From NCBI RefSeq assembly GCF_030814415.1, contig NZ_JAUSVB010000001.1, positions 1,227,854-1,291,853 of the forward strand: DNA of 64,000 nucleotides, given 5' to 3'. Position numbers and translations under genes: made by a program. Below, in pieces: positions 15,648 through 23,829 of the stretch. Each line of letters opens with the position of its first letter. Positions within the stretch are counted from its first letter, which is position 1. A model generated the notes under the pieces. That model was not told the origin of the DNA, did no database searches, and saw only the letters and a program-made list of their open reading frames with translations. The stretch comes from Cellulomonas humilata (GTDB taxonomy: Bacteria > Actinomycetota > Actinomycetes > Actinomycetales > Cellulomonadaceae).

Positions 15648-16481
15648 TCAGTTCAAGCCCAGCATCGCGATCCACGCGGCGGGGATCAGCGCGTAGCCGA
15701 CGAACACGAACGTGTCCATGAGCGTGTGCGCCATCACGAGCGGCATCACCCGCCGCTTGCGCCGGTAGTACTCGGCGAACAGCAGGCCCATGATCGCGTT
15801 GCCGACGAACGCGCCCCAGCCCTGGTACAGGTGGTACGAGCCGCGCACGAGCGCGCTGGTGATGACGATCGCCGGCGCGCTCCAGCGCAGCTCACGCAGC
15901 CGCTCCATCAGGTAGCCGACGACGATGACCTCTTCGAGCAGCGCATTCTGCAGCGCGGCGAGCAGCAGGACCGGGATGGTCCACCAGGCGGCGTTCAGCG
16001 CGGAGGCCTGCACCTCGACGGCGAGCCCGAGGGTCCGCGCGATCGCGTAGAGGCCCAGGCCGGGGATGCCGATCGCGGCCGCGAGCCCGACGCCGATCCC
16101 GAGGTCCCGCCACGGGCGCGTGAAGTCCAGCCCGATCCGGCGGACCGCTGACTTCCCGTTGGCGGACAGCAGGTAGAGCGCCAGCGCGACGGGGACCAGC
16201 GCGAATCCGACCTGGAGCAGCTGGTAGGTGAGGTCGAGCCACGGGCGCGGCGACCGGCTGGGGTTGAGCGTCGTCGTCTGGTCGCCCAGCGGTGGGCCGG
16301 CGGTCAGGCGGTCGATGAGGTTGACCACCGCGTAGAGGCCGGACTTGCCGAGCGACAGGCCCAGGACGATCCAGATCTCGGTGGTGATCCGTCGGCGGTA
16401 GGCGCGCTGGGAGGGCGGCGGGGCAGTCCCGACGGCCGCGGCATCGTCCGGGCGCGCGTCAGTGGGCGGCGGCGCTGTCAT
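15648..16481 (-). CDS. CPBP-family intramembrane glutamic protease (Abi)
   Basis: A 277-aa membrane protein with about eight helices after a Pro/Ala-rich cytoplasmic N-terminus (~1-35). The CPBP/Abi motifs are partly seen: EE in LLEEVIVVGYL (~190), H in GSYHLYQGWG (~226) and H in MAHTLMD (~258). The arginine of the canonical EExxxR is valine here. Relatives include type II CAAX prenyl endopeptidases and bacteriocin self-immunity proteins. Start ATG 16481, six nt after a minus-strand TACGCT, so leaderless; this drops the 26-codon upstream extension. Confidence 0.85.
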   Translation of the reverse strand: MTAPPPTDARPDDAAAVGTAPPPSQRAYRRRITTEIWIVLGLSLGKSGLYAVVNLIDRLTAGPPLGDQTTTLNPSRSPRPWLDLTYQLLQVGFALVPVALALYLLSANGKSAVRRIGLDFTRPWRDLGIGVGLAAAIGIPGLGLYAIARTLGLAVEVQASALNAAWWTIPVLLLAALQNALLEEVIVVGYLMERLRELRWSAPAIVITSALVRGSYHLYQGWGAFVGNAIMGLLFAEYYRRKRRVMPLVMAHTLMDTFVFVGYALIPAAWIAMLGLN

Positions 16482-16487
16482 GCCCGA

Positions 16488-16493
16488 AGCGTA
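16488..16493 (-). promoter_or_regulatory. -10 element, leaderless promoter of CPBP gene
   Basis: TACGCT on the minus strand ends 6 nt before the ATG at 16481. Confidence 0.6.
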
Positions 16494-16556
16494 GGCCGGG
16501 TCTCTGGGCGCAACCTGGATGCCGCCTGGGGAGAGGGGTTGCCAGGGCGGCCATCG

Positions 16557-16578
16557 CAAACTAGTTTGTGTTGCAAAC
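16557..16578. promoter_or_regulatory. operator of the ABC exporter operon
   Basis: A perfect 12-bp palindrome CAAACTAGTTTG (16557-16568) overlaps a second inverted pair GTTTG-TGTTG-CAAAC (16564-16578). AT-rich against the background. Probably bound by the small winged-helix regulator encoded as the second gene of the operon. Confidence 0.65.
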
Positions 16579-16591
16579 CTCAGGAGGAGCG

Positions 16592-17221
16592 ATGCCGACA
16601 GACGACCCGCGCTCCGACGCCGACGCGGCGCCGGACCTCGCGGACGCGCTCGCGATCATCGCCGCGCAGCGCGCGCGCGCCGAGGACACGCGTCCGTCGG
16701 GCCCGCTGCTGTTCGGGCTGTGGGGCGCCGCCTGGCTCGTCGGTTACGGCGCGCTGTGGCTGACCACCCGCGACGACGGCAGCCCGTCGGCCCTCGCCGT
16801 GGGTGTCGCGATCGCGAGCGGGGTCGTCGCGCTCGCCGTGACGGTCGTGCACGTCATGCACCGGACGCGCGGCATCGCCGGGGCGAGTGCCCGGGAGGGT
16901 GCCCTGTACGGCGTCGCGTGGCCCGTCGCGTTCCTGGCGCAGAGCATGATCGTCGGCGGTCTGGCGCAGGCGGGAGCGTCCGGCGCGGTGATCTCGCTGG
17001 CGGCCAACGCCATCGCGGCCCTGGTGGTCGGCCTGCTGTACATCGCCGGAGGCCTGCTCTGGCGCGCGACCTCCATGTACGTGCTCGGCGCCTGGATGGC
17101 GCTGACCGGCGCGGCGGCGGCCCTCACGGGGTTCCCGGACTCGTACCTGGTGATGGCGCTCGCCGGCGGTGGCGGGCTGCTCGTCGGTGCCCTCGTCGAG
17201 ACGGTCCGCTCCCGTGGCTGA
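16592..17221 (+). CDS. multipass membrane protein of ABC exporter operon, unknown
   Basis: A 209-aa protein. A hydrophilic, Asp/Ala-rich N-terminus (~1-38) precedes six likely transmembrane helices (~40-58, 66-88, 100-122, 130-150, 152-172, 178-200). I recognise no named family; similar proteins occur as first gene of small actinobacterial ABC-2 exporter operons with a winged-helix regulator. AGGAGG lies 6 nt before the ATG. It overlaps the regulator gene by 8 bp. Confidence 0.8.
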   Translation: MPTDDPRSDADAAPDLADALAIIAAQRARAEDTRPSGPLLFGLWGAAWLVGYGALWLTTRDDGSPSALAVGVAIASGVVALAVTVVHVMHRTRGIAGASAREGALYGVAWPVAFLAQSMIVGGLAQAGASGAVISLAANAIAALVVGLLYIAGGLLWRATSMYVLGAWMALTGAAAALTGFPDSYLVMALAGGGGLLVGALVETVRSRG

Positions 17222-17516
17222 CGTCGAGCTGGACCCTGTCATCCATGCGCAGGCCCGGCTGCGCGTGGTCGCGACCCTGGCGTCCCTCGGCGCTCACGAC
17301 CGCATCGCCTTCCCGCGGCTGCAGAAGCTGCTCGACATGACCGCGGGGAACCTGTCCACCCATCTGCGCCGACTCGAGGAGGCGGACTACGTGCAGATCA
17401 CGAAGACCCACGAGGGCCGGACCCCGGCCACCTACGTGGCACTGACGCTGGCCGGACGGCTGGCGTTCCAGACGTACACGACGTCGCTGCGAGAGCTGCT
17501 GGGAGACGCATCATGA
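17214..17516 (+). CDS. small winged-helix (MarR/ArsR-like) regulator
   Basis: A 100-aa transcription factor consisting of almost only a winged helix (HTH_27 type): HAQARLRVVATLASL, then LQKLLDMTAGNLSTHLRRLEEADYV (recognition helix) and a wing with THEGRTPATYVALT. Start GTG 17214, overlapping the previous stop; a longer start upstream would overlap membrane-coding sequence without conserved residues. It is wedged between membrane protein and ATPase and probably autoregulates the operon through the CAAACTAGTTTG operator. Confidence 0.88.
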   Translation: MADVELDPVIHAQARLRVVATLASLGAHDRIAFPRLQKLLDMTAGNLSTHLRRLEEADYVQITKTHEGRTPATYVALTLAGRLAFQTYTTSLRELLGDAS

Positions 17517-18412
17517 CCGCGGTCGTGGAGCTGACCGGTGTGACCCGGACGTTCGGCGCGGTCACCGCGCTCGACGACGTGTCGCTGACGGTCGGCGAGG
17601 GAGAGCTCGTCGGGCTGCTCGGCCCCAACGGTGCGGGCAAGACGACCCTGCTCAGCCTGGTCAGCGGCCTGCGCCGTGCGGACTCCGGCACGGTCCGGCT
17701 GTTCGGTGCGGACCCGCGGGTCGCGTCGTCGCGGATCGCGCTGGGCACCACGCCGCAGGAGACCGGCCTGCCGCCGACGCTGACGGTCGGGGAGGTCGTG
17801 GACCTCGTCGCCAAGCACTACCCGTCCCCCATGACCCGGGCCGAGGTGCTGGCGCGGTTCGGGCTCGAGGACCTGGTCGGCCGCCAGACGGGCGGGCTGT
17901 CCGGTGGGCAGAAGCGGCGGCTAGCGGTCGCCCTCGCGCTCGTCGGCCGGCCGCGGCTGGTCCTGCTCGACGAGCCGACCACCGGGCTCGACGTCGAGGC
18001 GCGGCACATCCTCTGGCAGGCGCTGCGGGACTACCACGCCGACGGTGCGACCGTGCTGCTGACCAGCCACTACCTGGAGGAGATCGAGGCGCTGGCGCAG
18101 CGGGTCGTCGTCATCGGCGGCGGTCGCGTGCTGGCCGACGACAGCCTGCAGTCGGTGCTCGGCCTCGTCGCGCTGCGCCGCGTGATCTTCACGTTGCCGG
18201 GTGCGGTGGCGGACGACCTCGCGCGGCTGCCCGGCGCGTACGGCGCGCAGCAGGGGGCCGACGGCCGGTGGACGGTCCTCGCGAACGATGCGGACCGCTT
18301 GGTGCGCGCGCTCGTCGTCGAGGAGGTCCCGTTCTCCGACCTGGAGCTGCGCGGCGCGTCGCTCGAAGAGGCGTTCCTTGCACTGACACAGGACGAGGAG
18401 GCAGTCCGATGA
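17513..18412 (+). CDS. ABC transporter ATP-binding protein
   Basis: A 299-aa ATPase of the ABC-2 (CcmA/drug export) type: Walker A GPNGAGKT (~40), signature LSGGQKRR (~132), Walker B LVLLDEPTTGLD (~151), switch His in LLTSHYLEE (~185). The C-terminal ~80 residues form the DUF4162-like extension found in exporters. ATGA overlap with the regulator before it and with the permease after it. Substrate unknown. Confidence 0.92.
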   Translation: MTAVVELTGVTRTFGAVTALDDVSLTVGEGELVGLLGPNGAGKTTLLSLVSGLRRADSGTVRLFGADPRVASSRIALGTTPQETGLPPTLTVGEVVDLVAKHYPSPMTRAEVLARFGLEDLVGRQTGGLSGGQKRRLAVALALVGRPRLVLLDEPTTGLDVEARHILWQALRDYHADGATVLLTSHYLEEIEALAQRVVVIGGGRVLADDSLQSVLGLVALRRVIFTLPGAVADDLARLPGAYGAQQGADGRWTVLANDADRLVRALVVEEVPFSDLELRGASLEEAFLALTQDEEAVR

Positions 18413-19185
18413 GCACGACCACGCTGACCACGCGACCGTTCTGGGCGCTGGCCGTCGTCCACGCGAAGTTCCAGTTCCTGGAGACCGTGCGCATCCCCAT
18501 CGCCGTGATCGGCAACCTGCTGTTCCCGTCGCTCGCGCTGCTGTTCTTCGTCATCCCGCAGCGCGCGGTGGCCGACGACCCGGCGATCGCTACGGCGGCG
18601 GTCGCCCAGCTCGGCGTCTTCGCGGTGATGTCGACGTGCCTGTTCTCGTTCGGGGTGGGCGTCTCCGAGGACCGTGCGATGCCGTTCGACCCCTTCCTGC
18701 GCACCCTCCCGGCCGGGGCCGGGCCGCGGCTCATGGGCCGGGTGCTCAACGGCGTGCTCTGGTCGTACCTCGCCCTGGTGCCGCTCGTGCTGCTGGGGGC
18801 GTTCCTGACGGCGGCGACCGTGACGCCCACCCAGGCGCTGGCCGCGATCGTCATGGTGCCCGCGGTGGCGGTGCCGTTCCTGCTGCTCGGGCTGGCGATC
18901 GGCTACCGGCTCAGCTCGAAGGCGGCGATCGCCGTCGTGCAGGCCACGCTGTTCCCGCTCGCGTTCGCCGGCGGGCTGTTCCTGCCGCCGGAGGCGTTCC
19001 CGGCCTGGCTCGACGCGATCAGCAAGCTGCTGCCATCGCGCGCGGCCCGCGACCTCGCCGTCCAGGCGGTGACCGGCTACGAGGCGTACAGCTTCGCGCT
19101 GCTGGTCCTGCTGGCCTGGACCGCCGCGTTCGCGGCGATGGCGGTCACGGCGTACCGCCGCGACGAGGGCCGCCGGTTCCACTGA
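18409..19185 (+). CDS. ABC-2 type transporter permease
   Basis: A 258-aa permease with six transmembrane helices and the ABC-2 fold; hydrophobic segments are at ~28-48, 62-82, 105-130, 138-160, 165-190 and 230-248. The C-terminal part has the typical periplasmic-facing FLPPEAFPAWLDAISKLLPS segment. It forms the exporter with the ATPase (4-bp overlap). A terminator follows 9 nt after the stop. Confidence 0.88.
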   Translation: MSTTTLTTRPFWALAVVHAKFQFLETVRIPIAVIGNLLFPSLALLFFVIPQRAVADDPAIATAAVAQLGVFAVMSTCLFSFGVGVSEDRAMPFDPFLRTLPAGAGPRLMGRVLNGVLWSYLALVPLVLLGAFLTAATVTPTQALAAIVMVPAVAVPFLLLGLAIGYRLSSKAAIAVVQATLFPLAFAGGLFLPPEAFPAWLDAISKLLPSRAARDLAVQAVTGYEAYSFALLVLLAWTAAFAAMAVTAYRRDEGRRFH

Positions 19186-19193
19186 GGCCGGGG

Positions 19194-19221
19194 GGTTCCG
19201 CCGGGGGTCGCCGGCGGAACC
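19194..19221. terminator. bidirectional terminator (ABC operon / copA)
   Basis: 11-bp perfect arms (GGTTCCGCCGG and complement), 6-nt loop, between convergent genes. Confidence 0.8.
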
Positions 19222-19224
19222 TCC

Positions 19225-21642
19225 TCACTCGAAGCGGCGCAGGCGCAGCGAGTTGCCGACGACCAGCACCGAGGAGAGCGCCATGGCGGCGCCCGCGATC
19301 ATCGGGTTGAGCAGTCCCAGGGCCGCCAGCGGGATCGCGGCGACGTTGTAGGCGAACGCCCAGAACAGGTTCTGCTTGATCACCCGCAGGGTGCGGCGGG
19401 ACAGCCGGATCGCGTCGCCCGCGGAGCGCAGGTCGCCCCGGACCAGCGTGATGTCGGACGCCTCGATGGCGACGTCGGTGCCGGTGCCCATGGCCAGGCC
19501 GAGGTCGGCGGTGGCGAGCGCCGCCGCGTCGTTGACCCCGTCGCCGACCATCGCGACGCGTGCGCCCTCGCGCTGCAGCCGTTCCACGACGGCAACCTTG
19601 TCGGCGGGCAGGACGTGGGCGACGACGTCGGTGATCCCGACCTCACGGGCGGCCGCACGAGCGGCACCCTCGTTGTCCCCGGTGAGCAGGACCGGCCGGA
19701 GGCCGAGTGCCCGCAGCTCGGCGACCGCCTGCGCGGACGTCGGCTTCACCGGGTCGCGCAGCACCAGCACGCCGCGGGGCGAGCCGTCCCAGGCGACCAT
19801 CACGGCGGTGGCGCCGTCGGCCTCGGCCGCGTCGACGGCGTCCTGGAGCGCCGCCGGGTCGATGCCCTGGTCGCGCAGCCAGGCGGGCTTGCCGACGAGG
19901 ACGCGTCGACCCAGCCCGACACCCGAGTGCGCGGTGCGGACGACGCCGGAGACGCCGTGACCCGCCTCGGCCCGGAAGTCGTGCACCTGGTCGGCGCCGA
20001 TGACGACGCCGTCGGTACCGGTCGGACCGTCCTGCTCGACCACGGCAGACGCGATCGCCCGGCCGATCGGGTGCTCGGCCAGCTGCTCGACCGCCGCCGC
20101 GTACCGCAGGACCTCGTCGTCGCCGACGACGTCCACGAGCGCCATCCGCCCCTCGGTCACCGTGCCGGTCTTGTCCAGCACGACGGTGTCGATGGTGCGG
20201 GTCTGCTCGAGGATCTCCGGACCCTTGATGAGGATGCCGCGCTGGGCGCCGCGACCCGTGCCGACCAGCAGCGCGGTCGGGGTCGCCAGCCCGAGGGCGC
20301 ACGGGCACGCGATGATCAGCACGGCGACCGCCGCGGTGAACGCGGCCTGCGCACCGGCACCGCTGAGCAGCCAGGCCGCCAGCGTGCCGAGCGCGAGGAC
20401 CAGCACGATGGGCACGAACACCGCGGAGATGCGGTCGGCCAGCCGCTGCACGGGTGCCTTGCCGGTCTGCGCGGTGGCGACGAGCCGGCCGATCTGCGCC
20501 AGCCGGGTGTCGGCGCCGACGCGGGTGGCCCGCACCACGAGCGCGCCGGAGGTGTTGATGGTCGCGCCGGTGACGTCGTCGCCGGGGCCGACGTCGACGG
20601 GCACCGGCTCGCCGGTGAGCAGCGAGGTGTCCAGCGCGGACGTGCCGCTGACCACGACGCCGTCGGTCGCCACCTTCTCGCCGGGCCGGACGACGAACTC
20701 GTCGCCGACCTGCAGGCGATCCACCGGGACGCGCTGCTCGGTGCCGCTGACCAGCAGCGACACGTCCTTGGCGCCCAGGTCGAGCAGCGCGCGCAGGGCG
20801 TCACCGGCACGTCGACGGGACCGGTGCTCGGCGTACCGACCGGCCAGCAGGAACGTCGTGACGACCGCGGCGACCTCGAAGTAGAGCTCCGGGATCTCCA
20901 TGCCCATCTCGGCGCGCGGCCACAGAGAAGGGGTCATGTTCAGACCGAGCTCACCCGCACCGCCGAACAGCAGCGCCCACAGCGACCAGCCGGTCGCCGC
21001 GATGATGCCGAGGGAGACCAGCGTGTCCATGGTCGAGGCGCCGTGCCGGGCGGCCCGGAACGCGGCCCGGTGGAACGGCCAGGCGGCCCACGTGACGACG
21101 GGCAGCGCGAGGGCGGTGACCACCCACTGCCAGCCCGTGAACTGGAGCGCCGGGATCATCGAGAGCAGCAGCACGGGGACCGTGAGGACGCTCGCGACCT
21201 GCAGGCGGCTGCGTAGCTCCGTGCCGCGCGCGTCGGTCGGTGCCGACGTGTCCTCGTCCGGGTCCATGTCGTGCCCGGGCGCCATCGCGTGCCCGGACAG
21301 GGCGTGCTCGAACGGGTCCATGCCCTCGTGGTGCATGAACTCCGCGGAGGCGCCGTGGTGCTCGTGCGGAGCTGGCTCCGGCTCCCGTGCGGGGGGCGCG
21401 CCCACGACCGTGGCGTCGTACCCGGCCGACCGGACGGCCGCGACGAGCGCGTCGCTGTCCGTGGTCTCGCCGGCCGTGATGGTCACCCGCGCAGACTCCA
21501 GCGGCAGGTTCACCGTCGCCTCGACGCCGGGCAGGCGGTTCAGCTTCTTCTCGACGCGCGCGACGCACGAGGCGCAGGTCATCCCCTCGATCGCGAGGTC
21601 GATCGTGCGTTCGGCGGTGCGGTCGATGATGCGATCGGTCAC
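19225..21642 (-). CDS. copA: copper-exporting P1B-type ATPase CopA
   Basis: An 805-aa heavy-metal P-type ATPase. An N-terminal HMA domain (~14-78) carries the metal site GMTCASC. A His/Met-rich linker (~92-135, with HEHHG, FMHHEGMD and HAMAPGHD) follows, then eight transmembrane helices. The CPC metal-translocation motif is in CPCALGL (~450). The phosphorylation site is DKTGT (~495) and the hinge is GDGVNDAAAL (~700). CPC plus GMTCxxC fits Cu(I)/Ag(I) export. It is third in the csoR-copZ-copA operon and overlaps copZ by 4 bp. The His-rich linker may buffer copper. Confidence 0.95.
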   Translation of the reverse strand: MTDRIIDRTAERTIDLAIEGMTCASCVARVEKKLNRLPGVEATVNLPLESARVTITAGETTDSDALVAAVRSAGYDATVVGAPPAREPEPAPHEHHGASAEFMHHEGMDPFEHALSGHAMAPGHDMDPDEDTSAPTDARGTELRSRLQVASVLTVPVLLLSMIPALQFTGWQWVVTALALPVVTWAAWPFHRAAFRAARHGASTMDTLVSLGIIAATGWSLWALLFGGAGELGLNMTPSLWPRAEMGMEIPELYFEVAAVVTTFLLAGRYAEHRSRRRAGDALRALLDLGAKDVSLLVSGTEQRVPVDRLQVGDEFVVRPGEKVATDGVVVSGTSALDTSLLTGEPVPVDVGPGDDVTGATINTSGALVVRATRVGADTRLAQIGRLVATAQTGKAPVQRLADRISAVFVPIVLVLALGTLAAWLLSGAGAQAAFTAAVAVLIIACPCALGLATPTALLVGTGRGAQRGILIKGPEILEQTRTIDTVVLDKTGTVTEGRMALVDVVGDDEVLRYAAAVEQLAEHPIGRAIASAVVEQDGPTGTDGVVIGADQVHDFRAEAGHGVSGVVRTAHSGVGLGRRVLVGKPAWLRDQGIDPAALQDAVDAAEADGATAVMVAWDGSPRGVLVLRDPVKPTSAQAVAELRALGLRPVLLTGDNEGAARAAAREVGITDVVAHVLPADKVAVVERLQREGARVAMVGDGVNDAAALATADLGLAMGTGTDVAIEASDITLVRGDLRSAGDAIRLSRRTLRVIKQNLFWAFAYNVAAIPLAALGLLNPMIAGAAMALSSVLVVGNSLRLRRFE

Positions 21643-21878
21643 AGCAAGGACCTCCTCGGCGTGACGGCGTAGCCCGCCTCGACGACGGCCTCGGCGACGG
21701 CGGCGTCGGTCAGGGGCGCGTCGGAGACGACGGAGACGGTCGACGAGCCCCCGACCGTCAGCTGGATCGTGACGTCGTGGACGCCGGGCAGGGCGGACAG
21801 CTCGGAGGTGACCGCGGAGACGCAGTGGCCGCAGGTCATGCCGTCGACGCCGAACGTGGTGGTGGTGGTCGTGGTCAT
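21639..21878 (-). CDS. copZ: copper chaperone CopZ-like HMA protein
   Basis: A 79-aa single HMA-domain protein with metal-binding GMTCGHC near residue 13 after a poly-Thr N-terminus. The ferredoxin-like fold is followed by the conserved VEAGYAV end. It would hand Cu(I) to CopA. It starts 16 bp after the csoR stop and overlaps copA by 4 bp (ATGA). GGAG lies ahead of the ATG. Confidence 0.93.
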   Translation of the reverse strand: MTTTTTTTFGVDGMTCGHCVSAVTSELSALPGVHDVTIQLTVGGSSTVSVVSDAPLTDAAVAEAVVEAGYAVTPRRSLL

Positions 21879-21894
21879 GGTGGGTCTCCTTCGA

Positions 21895-22176
21895 TCAGCT
21901 GCGGACGAGGCGGGCGATGGCGTCGGAGGCTTCCTTCACCTTCGCCGCTCCCTCCTCGGGGGACTGGCGGGCGGCGTCGACGACGCAGTGCGCGAGGTGG
22001 TCCTCGACCAGGCCGATGCTGACGGCCTGCAGGGCCTTCGTGACGGCGGCGACCTGCGTGAGGATGTCGATGCAGTACACGTCCTCGTCGACCATCCGGG
22101 CGATGCCGCGCACCTGACCCTCGACGCGCCGCAGGCGCTTGAGGTAGTCGTCCTTGGCGTCCGTGTAGCCGTGCAT
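21895..22176 (-). CDS. csoR: copper-sensing repressor CsoR
   Basis: A 93-aa all-helical CsoR/RcnR-family repressor (DUF156). The Cu(I) ligand set Cys-His-Cys is present: C in EDVYCIDIL, then H and C in EDHLAHCV. The start is ATG 22176 (MHGYTDAKDDYLKRL), because the frame further upstream contains the CsoR operator and promoter. First gene of csoR-copZ-copA, so the repressor controls its own operon: Cu(I) binding releases it from the 22223-22239 site. Confidence 0.93.
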   Translation of the reverse strand: MHGYTDAKDDYLKRLRRVEGQVRGIARMVDEDVYCIDILTQVAAVTKALQAVSIGLVEDHLAHCVVDAARQSPEEGAAKVKEASDAIARLVRS

Positions 22177-22222
22177 GAGGGCCTCGTTCCGGTGGTCGAG
22201 TGGGTGCTCTTTGCGCAACACC

Positions 22223-22239
22223 ATACCCCTAGGGGGTAT
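22223..22239. promoter_or_regulatory. CsoR operator
   Basis: ATACCCCTAGGGGGTAT, a near-perfect palindrome matching the classical CsoR-box (TACCC...GGGTA). On the minus strand it overlaps a -10-like TATGGT of the cop operon. On the plus strand it lies in the -35 region of the Rrf2 gene. Confidence 0.88.
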
Positions 22240-22258
22240 TCCCGGGACGCGCACGGGG

Positions 22259-22264
22259 CACAAT
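22259..22264 (+). promoter_or_regulatory. -10 element, leaderless promoter of Rrf2 gene
   Basis: CACAAT ends 7 nt before the ATG at 22272, the same arrangement as before hemE. Confidence 0.5.
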
Positions 22265-22271
22265 CGACGGC

Positions 22272-22730
22272 ATGCGGGTCTCGGCGAAGGCGGACTATGC
22301 GGTGCGGGCGTGTGCCGAGCTGGCGGCGTCCCCTCACGGGGACCCCGTGCGGGCGGACGACCTGGCGGTCGGGCAGCAGCTCCCGGTCGCGTTCCTGGAG
22401 CGGATCCTGGGTGACCTGCGCCGTGGCGGCGTGGTCAGCAGCGTCCGCGGTCGGTCCGGCGGCTACCGGCTGGCGCGGCCGGCGGACGAGATCACACTCG
22501 CCGACGTGATCCGGGCCGTCGACGGTCCGCTGGTGACGGTCCGCGACGAGCGGCCGACCGCGCTGGAGTACGGCGGGTCCGCGGAGGCGCTGCTGCAGGT
22601 CTGGGTAGCCCTGCGCGTGAGCGTCCGCGACGTGCTGGACCAGGTCACGCTTGCCGGCCTGGTGTCCGGGGAGCTGCCGCCGCACGTCCGTGAGCTCGGC
22701 GCTCGCGAGGATGCCTGGGTCAACCCCTAG
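22272..22730 (+). CDS. Rrf2-family transcriptional regulator
   Basis: A 152-aa Rrf2 protein: N-terminal winged helix (~1-80: MRVSAKADYAVRACAELA, then LPVAFLERILGDLRRGGVV and SVRGRSGGYRLARPADEITLADVIRAVDGPL). It lacks the three clustered cysteines that bind the Fe-S cluster in IscR/NsrR, so it is more CymR-like. Probable target: the TauE/SafE exporter gene just downstream, which has a CTACCGGTAG palindrome in its upstream region. This points to a sulfur-related signal, by inference from position only. Confidence 0.88.
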   Translation: MRVSAKADYAVRACAELAASPHGDPVRADDLAVGQQLPVAFLERILGDLRRGGVVSSVRGRSGGYRLARPADEITLADVIRAVDGPLVTVRDERPTALEYGGSAEALLQVWVALRVSVRDVLDQVTLAGLVSGELPPHVRELGAREDAWVNP

Positions 22731-22772
22731 CTGTCCACCATACGACCGTCCATCTCAGCTCGTGATACGGGA

Positions 22773-22782
22773 CTACCGGTAG
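22773..22782. promoter_or_regulatory. palindrome upstream of TauE/SafE gene
   Basis: CTACCGGTAG, flanked by partly symmetric bases (GGGA... and ...ACC). Candidate operator for the adjacent Rrf2 regulator; no direct evidence. Confidence 0.4.
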
Positions 22783-22836
22783 ACCAAGGCGGTCGGGATT
22801 ATCGGGTGTTCGCTCCCCCATCCGAGGTGGTCTCTC

Positions 22837-23775
22837 GTGCGCTCGTTGATCCTGCTCGCCCTCGTCGGGCTCGCCGCCCAGCTGGTCGACGGCGCCCTCG
22901 GCATGGCGTACGGCGTCACGTCCACCACCCTGCTGCTGGCCATCGGCACCAACCCGGCGGCCGCGTCGGCCACCATCCACCTCAGCGAGATCGGCACCAC
23001 GCTCGTCTCGGGCCTCTCGCACTGGAGGTTCGGGAACGTCGACTGGAAGGTCGTCCTGCGCATCGGCGTGCCGGGAGCGGTCGGCGCGTTCCTCGGCGCC
23101 TACGTGCTCTCGAACCTCGCGACGGACGTGGCCAAGCCCGTCATGTCCGCGATCCTCCTCGCGCTCGGCGTCTACATCCTGATCCGGTTCACGCTCTTCG
23201 GGCTGCGCAAGGACCGCCTCGGGCTCCCGCTGCGCAAGCGGTTCCTCGCGCCCCTCGGTCTGTTCGCCGGCTTCGTCGACGCGACCGGGGGTGGCGGCTG
23301 GGGTCCGGTGGGTACCCCTGCGCTCCTGGCGTCGGGCCGCATCGAGCCGCGCAAGGTCATCGGCTCGATCGACACGTCCGAGTTCCTCGTCGCGATCGCC
23401 GCGAGCCTCGGCTTCCTGATCGCGCTCGGCTCGCAGGGCATCAACCCCGCCTGGGTCCTCGCGCTCCTCGTCGGTGGCGTCATCGCCGCACCGATCGCCG
23501 CGTGGCTCGTCCGCAAGATCCCCGGCCGCATCCTGGGCTCGGCGGTCGGTGGCCTCATCGTCCTCACCAACGTCCGCACCCTGATCCGCGGCGAGTGGGT
23601 CGGCCTGGGCGACACCCCCGCCGAGGGCCTCATTCTCGGCGCGATCGCGGTCGTCTGGGCCGGCGCCATCGCCTGGTCCGTGCGGGCCTACCGCAACGAG
23701 CTGGCCCTCGAGGCCGCGACGGTCACCGCGGACGACGACGCCGAACTGGTCGGCGCAGCCCGAACGGCCGGCTGA
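22837..23775 (+). CDS. TauE/SafE-family sulfite/anion exporter
   Basis: A 312-aa membrane protein of the TauE/SafE (DUF81) family with eight or so helices arranged in two homologous halves. The family repeat is seen in LVDGALGMAYGVTSTTLL (first half) and VDATGGGGWGPVGTPALL (second half). Members export sulfite, sulfoacetate or other organosulfonates. GTG start at 22837, where the hydrophobic helix begins; the RBS is weak (GAGG 11 nt upstream). It is preceded by an Rrf2 regulator on the same strand and followed by a terminator. Confidence 0.9.
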   Translation: MRSLILLALVGLAAQLVDGALGMAYGVTSTTLLLAIGTNPAAASATIHLSEIGTTLVSGLSHWRFGNVDWKVVLRIGVPGAVGAFLGAYVLSNLATDVAKPVMSAILLALGVYILIRFTLFGLRKDRLGLPLRKRFLAPLGLFAGFVDATGGGGWGPVGTPALLASGRIEPRKVIGSIDTSEFLVAIAASLGFLIALGSQGINPAWVLALLVGGVIAAPIAAWLVRKIPGRILGSAVGGLIVLTNVRTLIRGEWVGLGDTPAEGLILGAIAVVWAGAIAWSVRAYRNELALEAATVTADDDAELVGAARTAG

Positions 23776-23791
23776 ACCGACGCACGAACGA

Positions 23792-23823
23792 CGAAGGGAC
23801 CCGCCGCGTGGCGGGTCCCTTCG
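23792..23823. terminator. terminator between TauE/SafE gene and hemL
   Basis: Perfect 14-bp arms (CGAAGGGACCCGCC and complement) with loop GCGT. Serves both convergent genes. Confidence 0.9.
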
Positions 23824-23829
23824 TCGATC

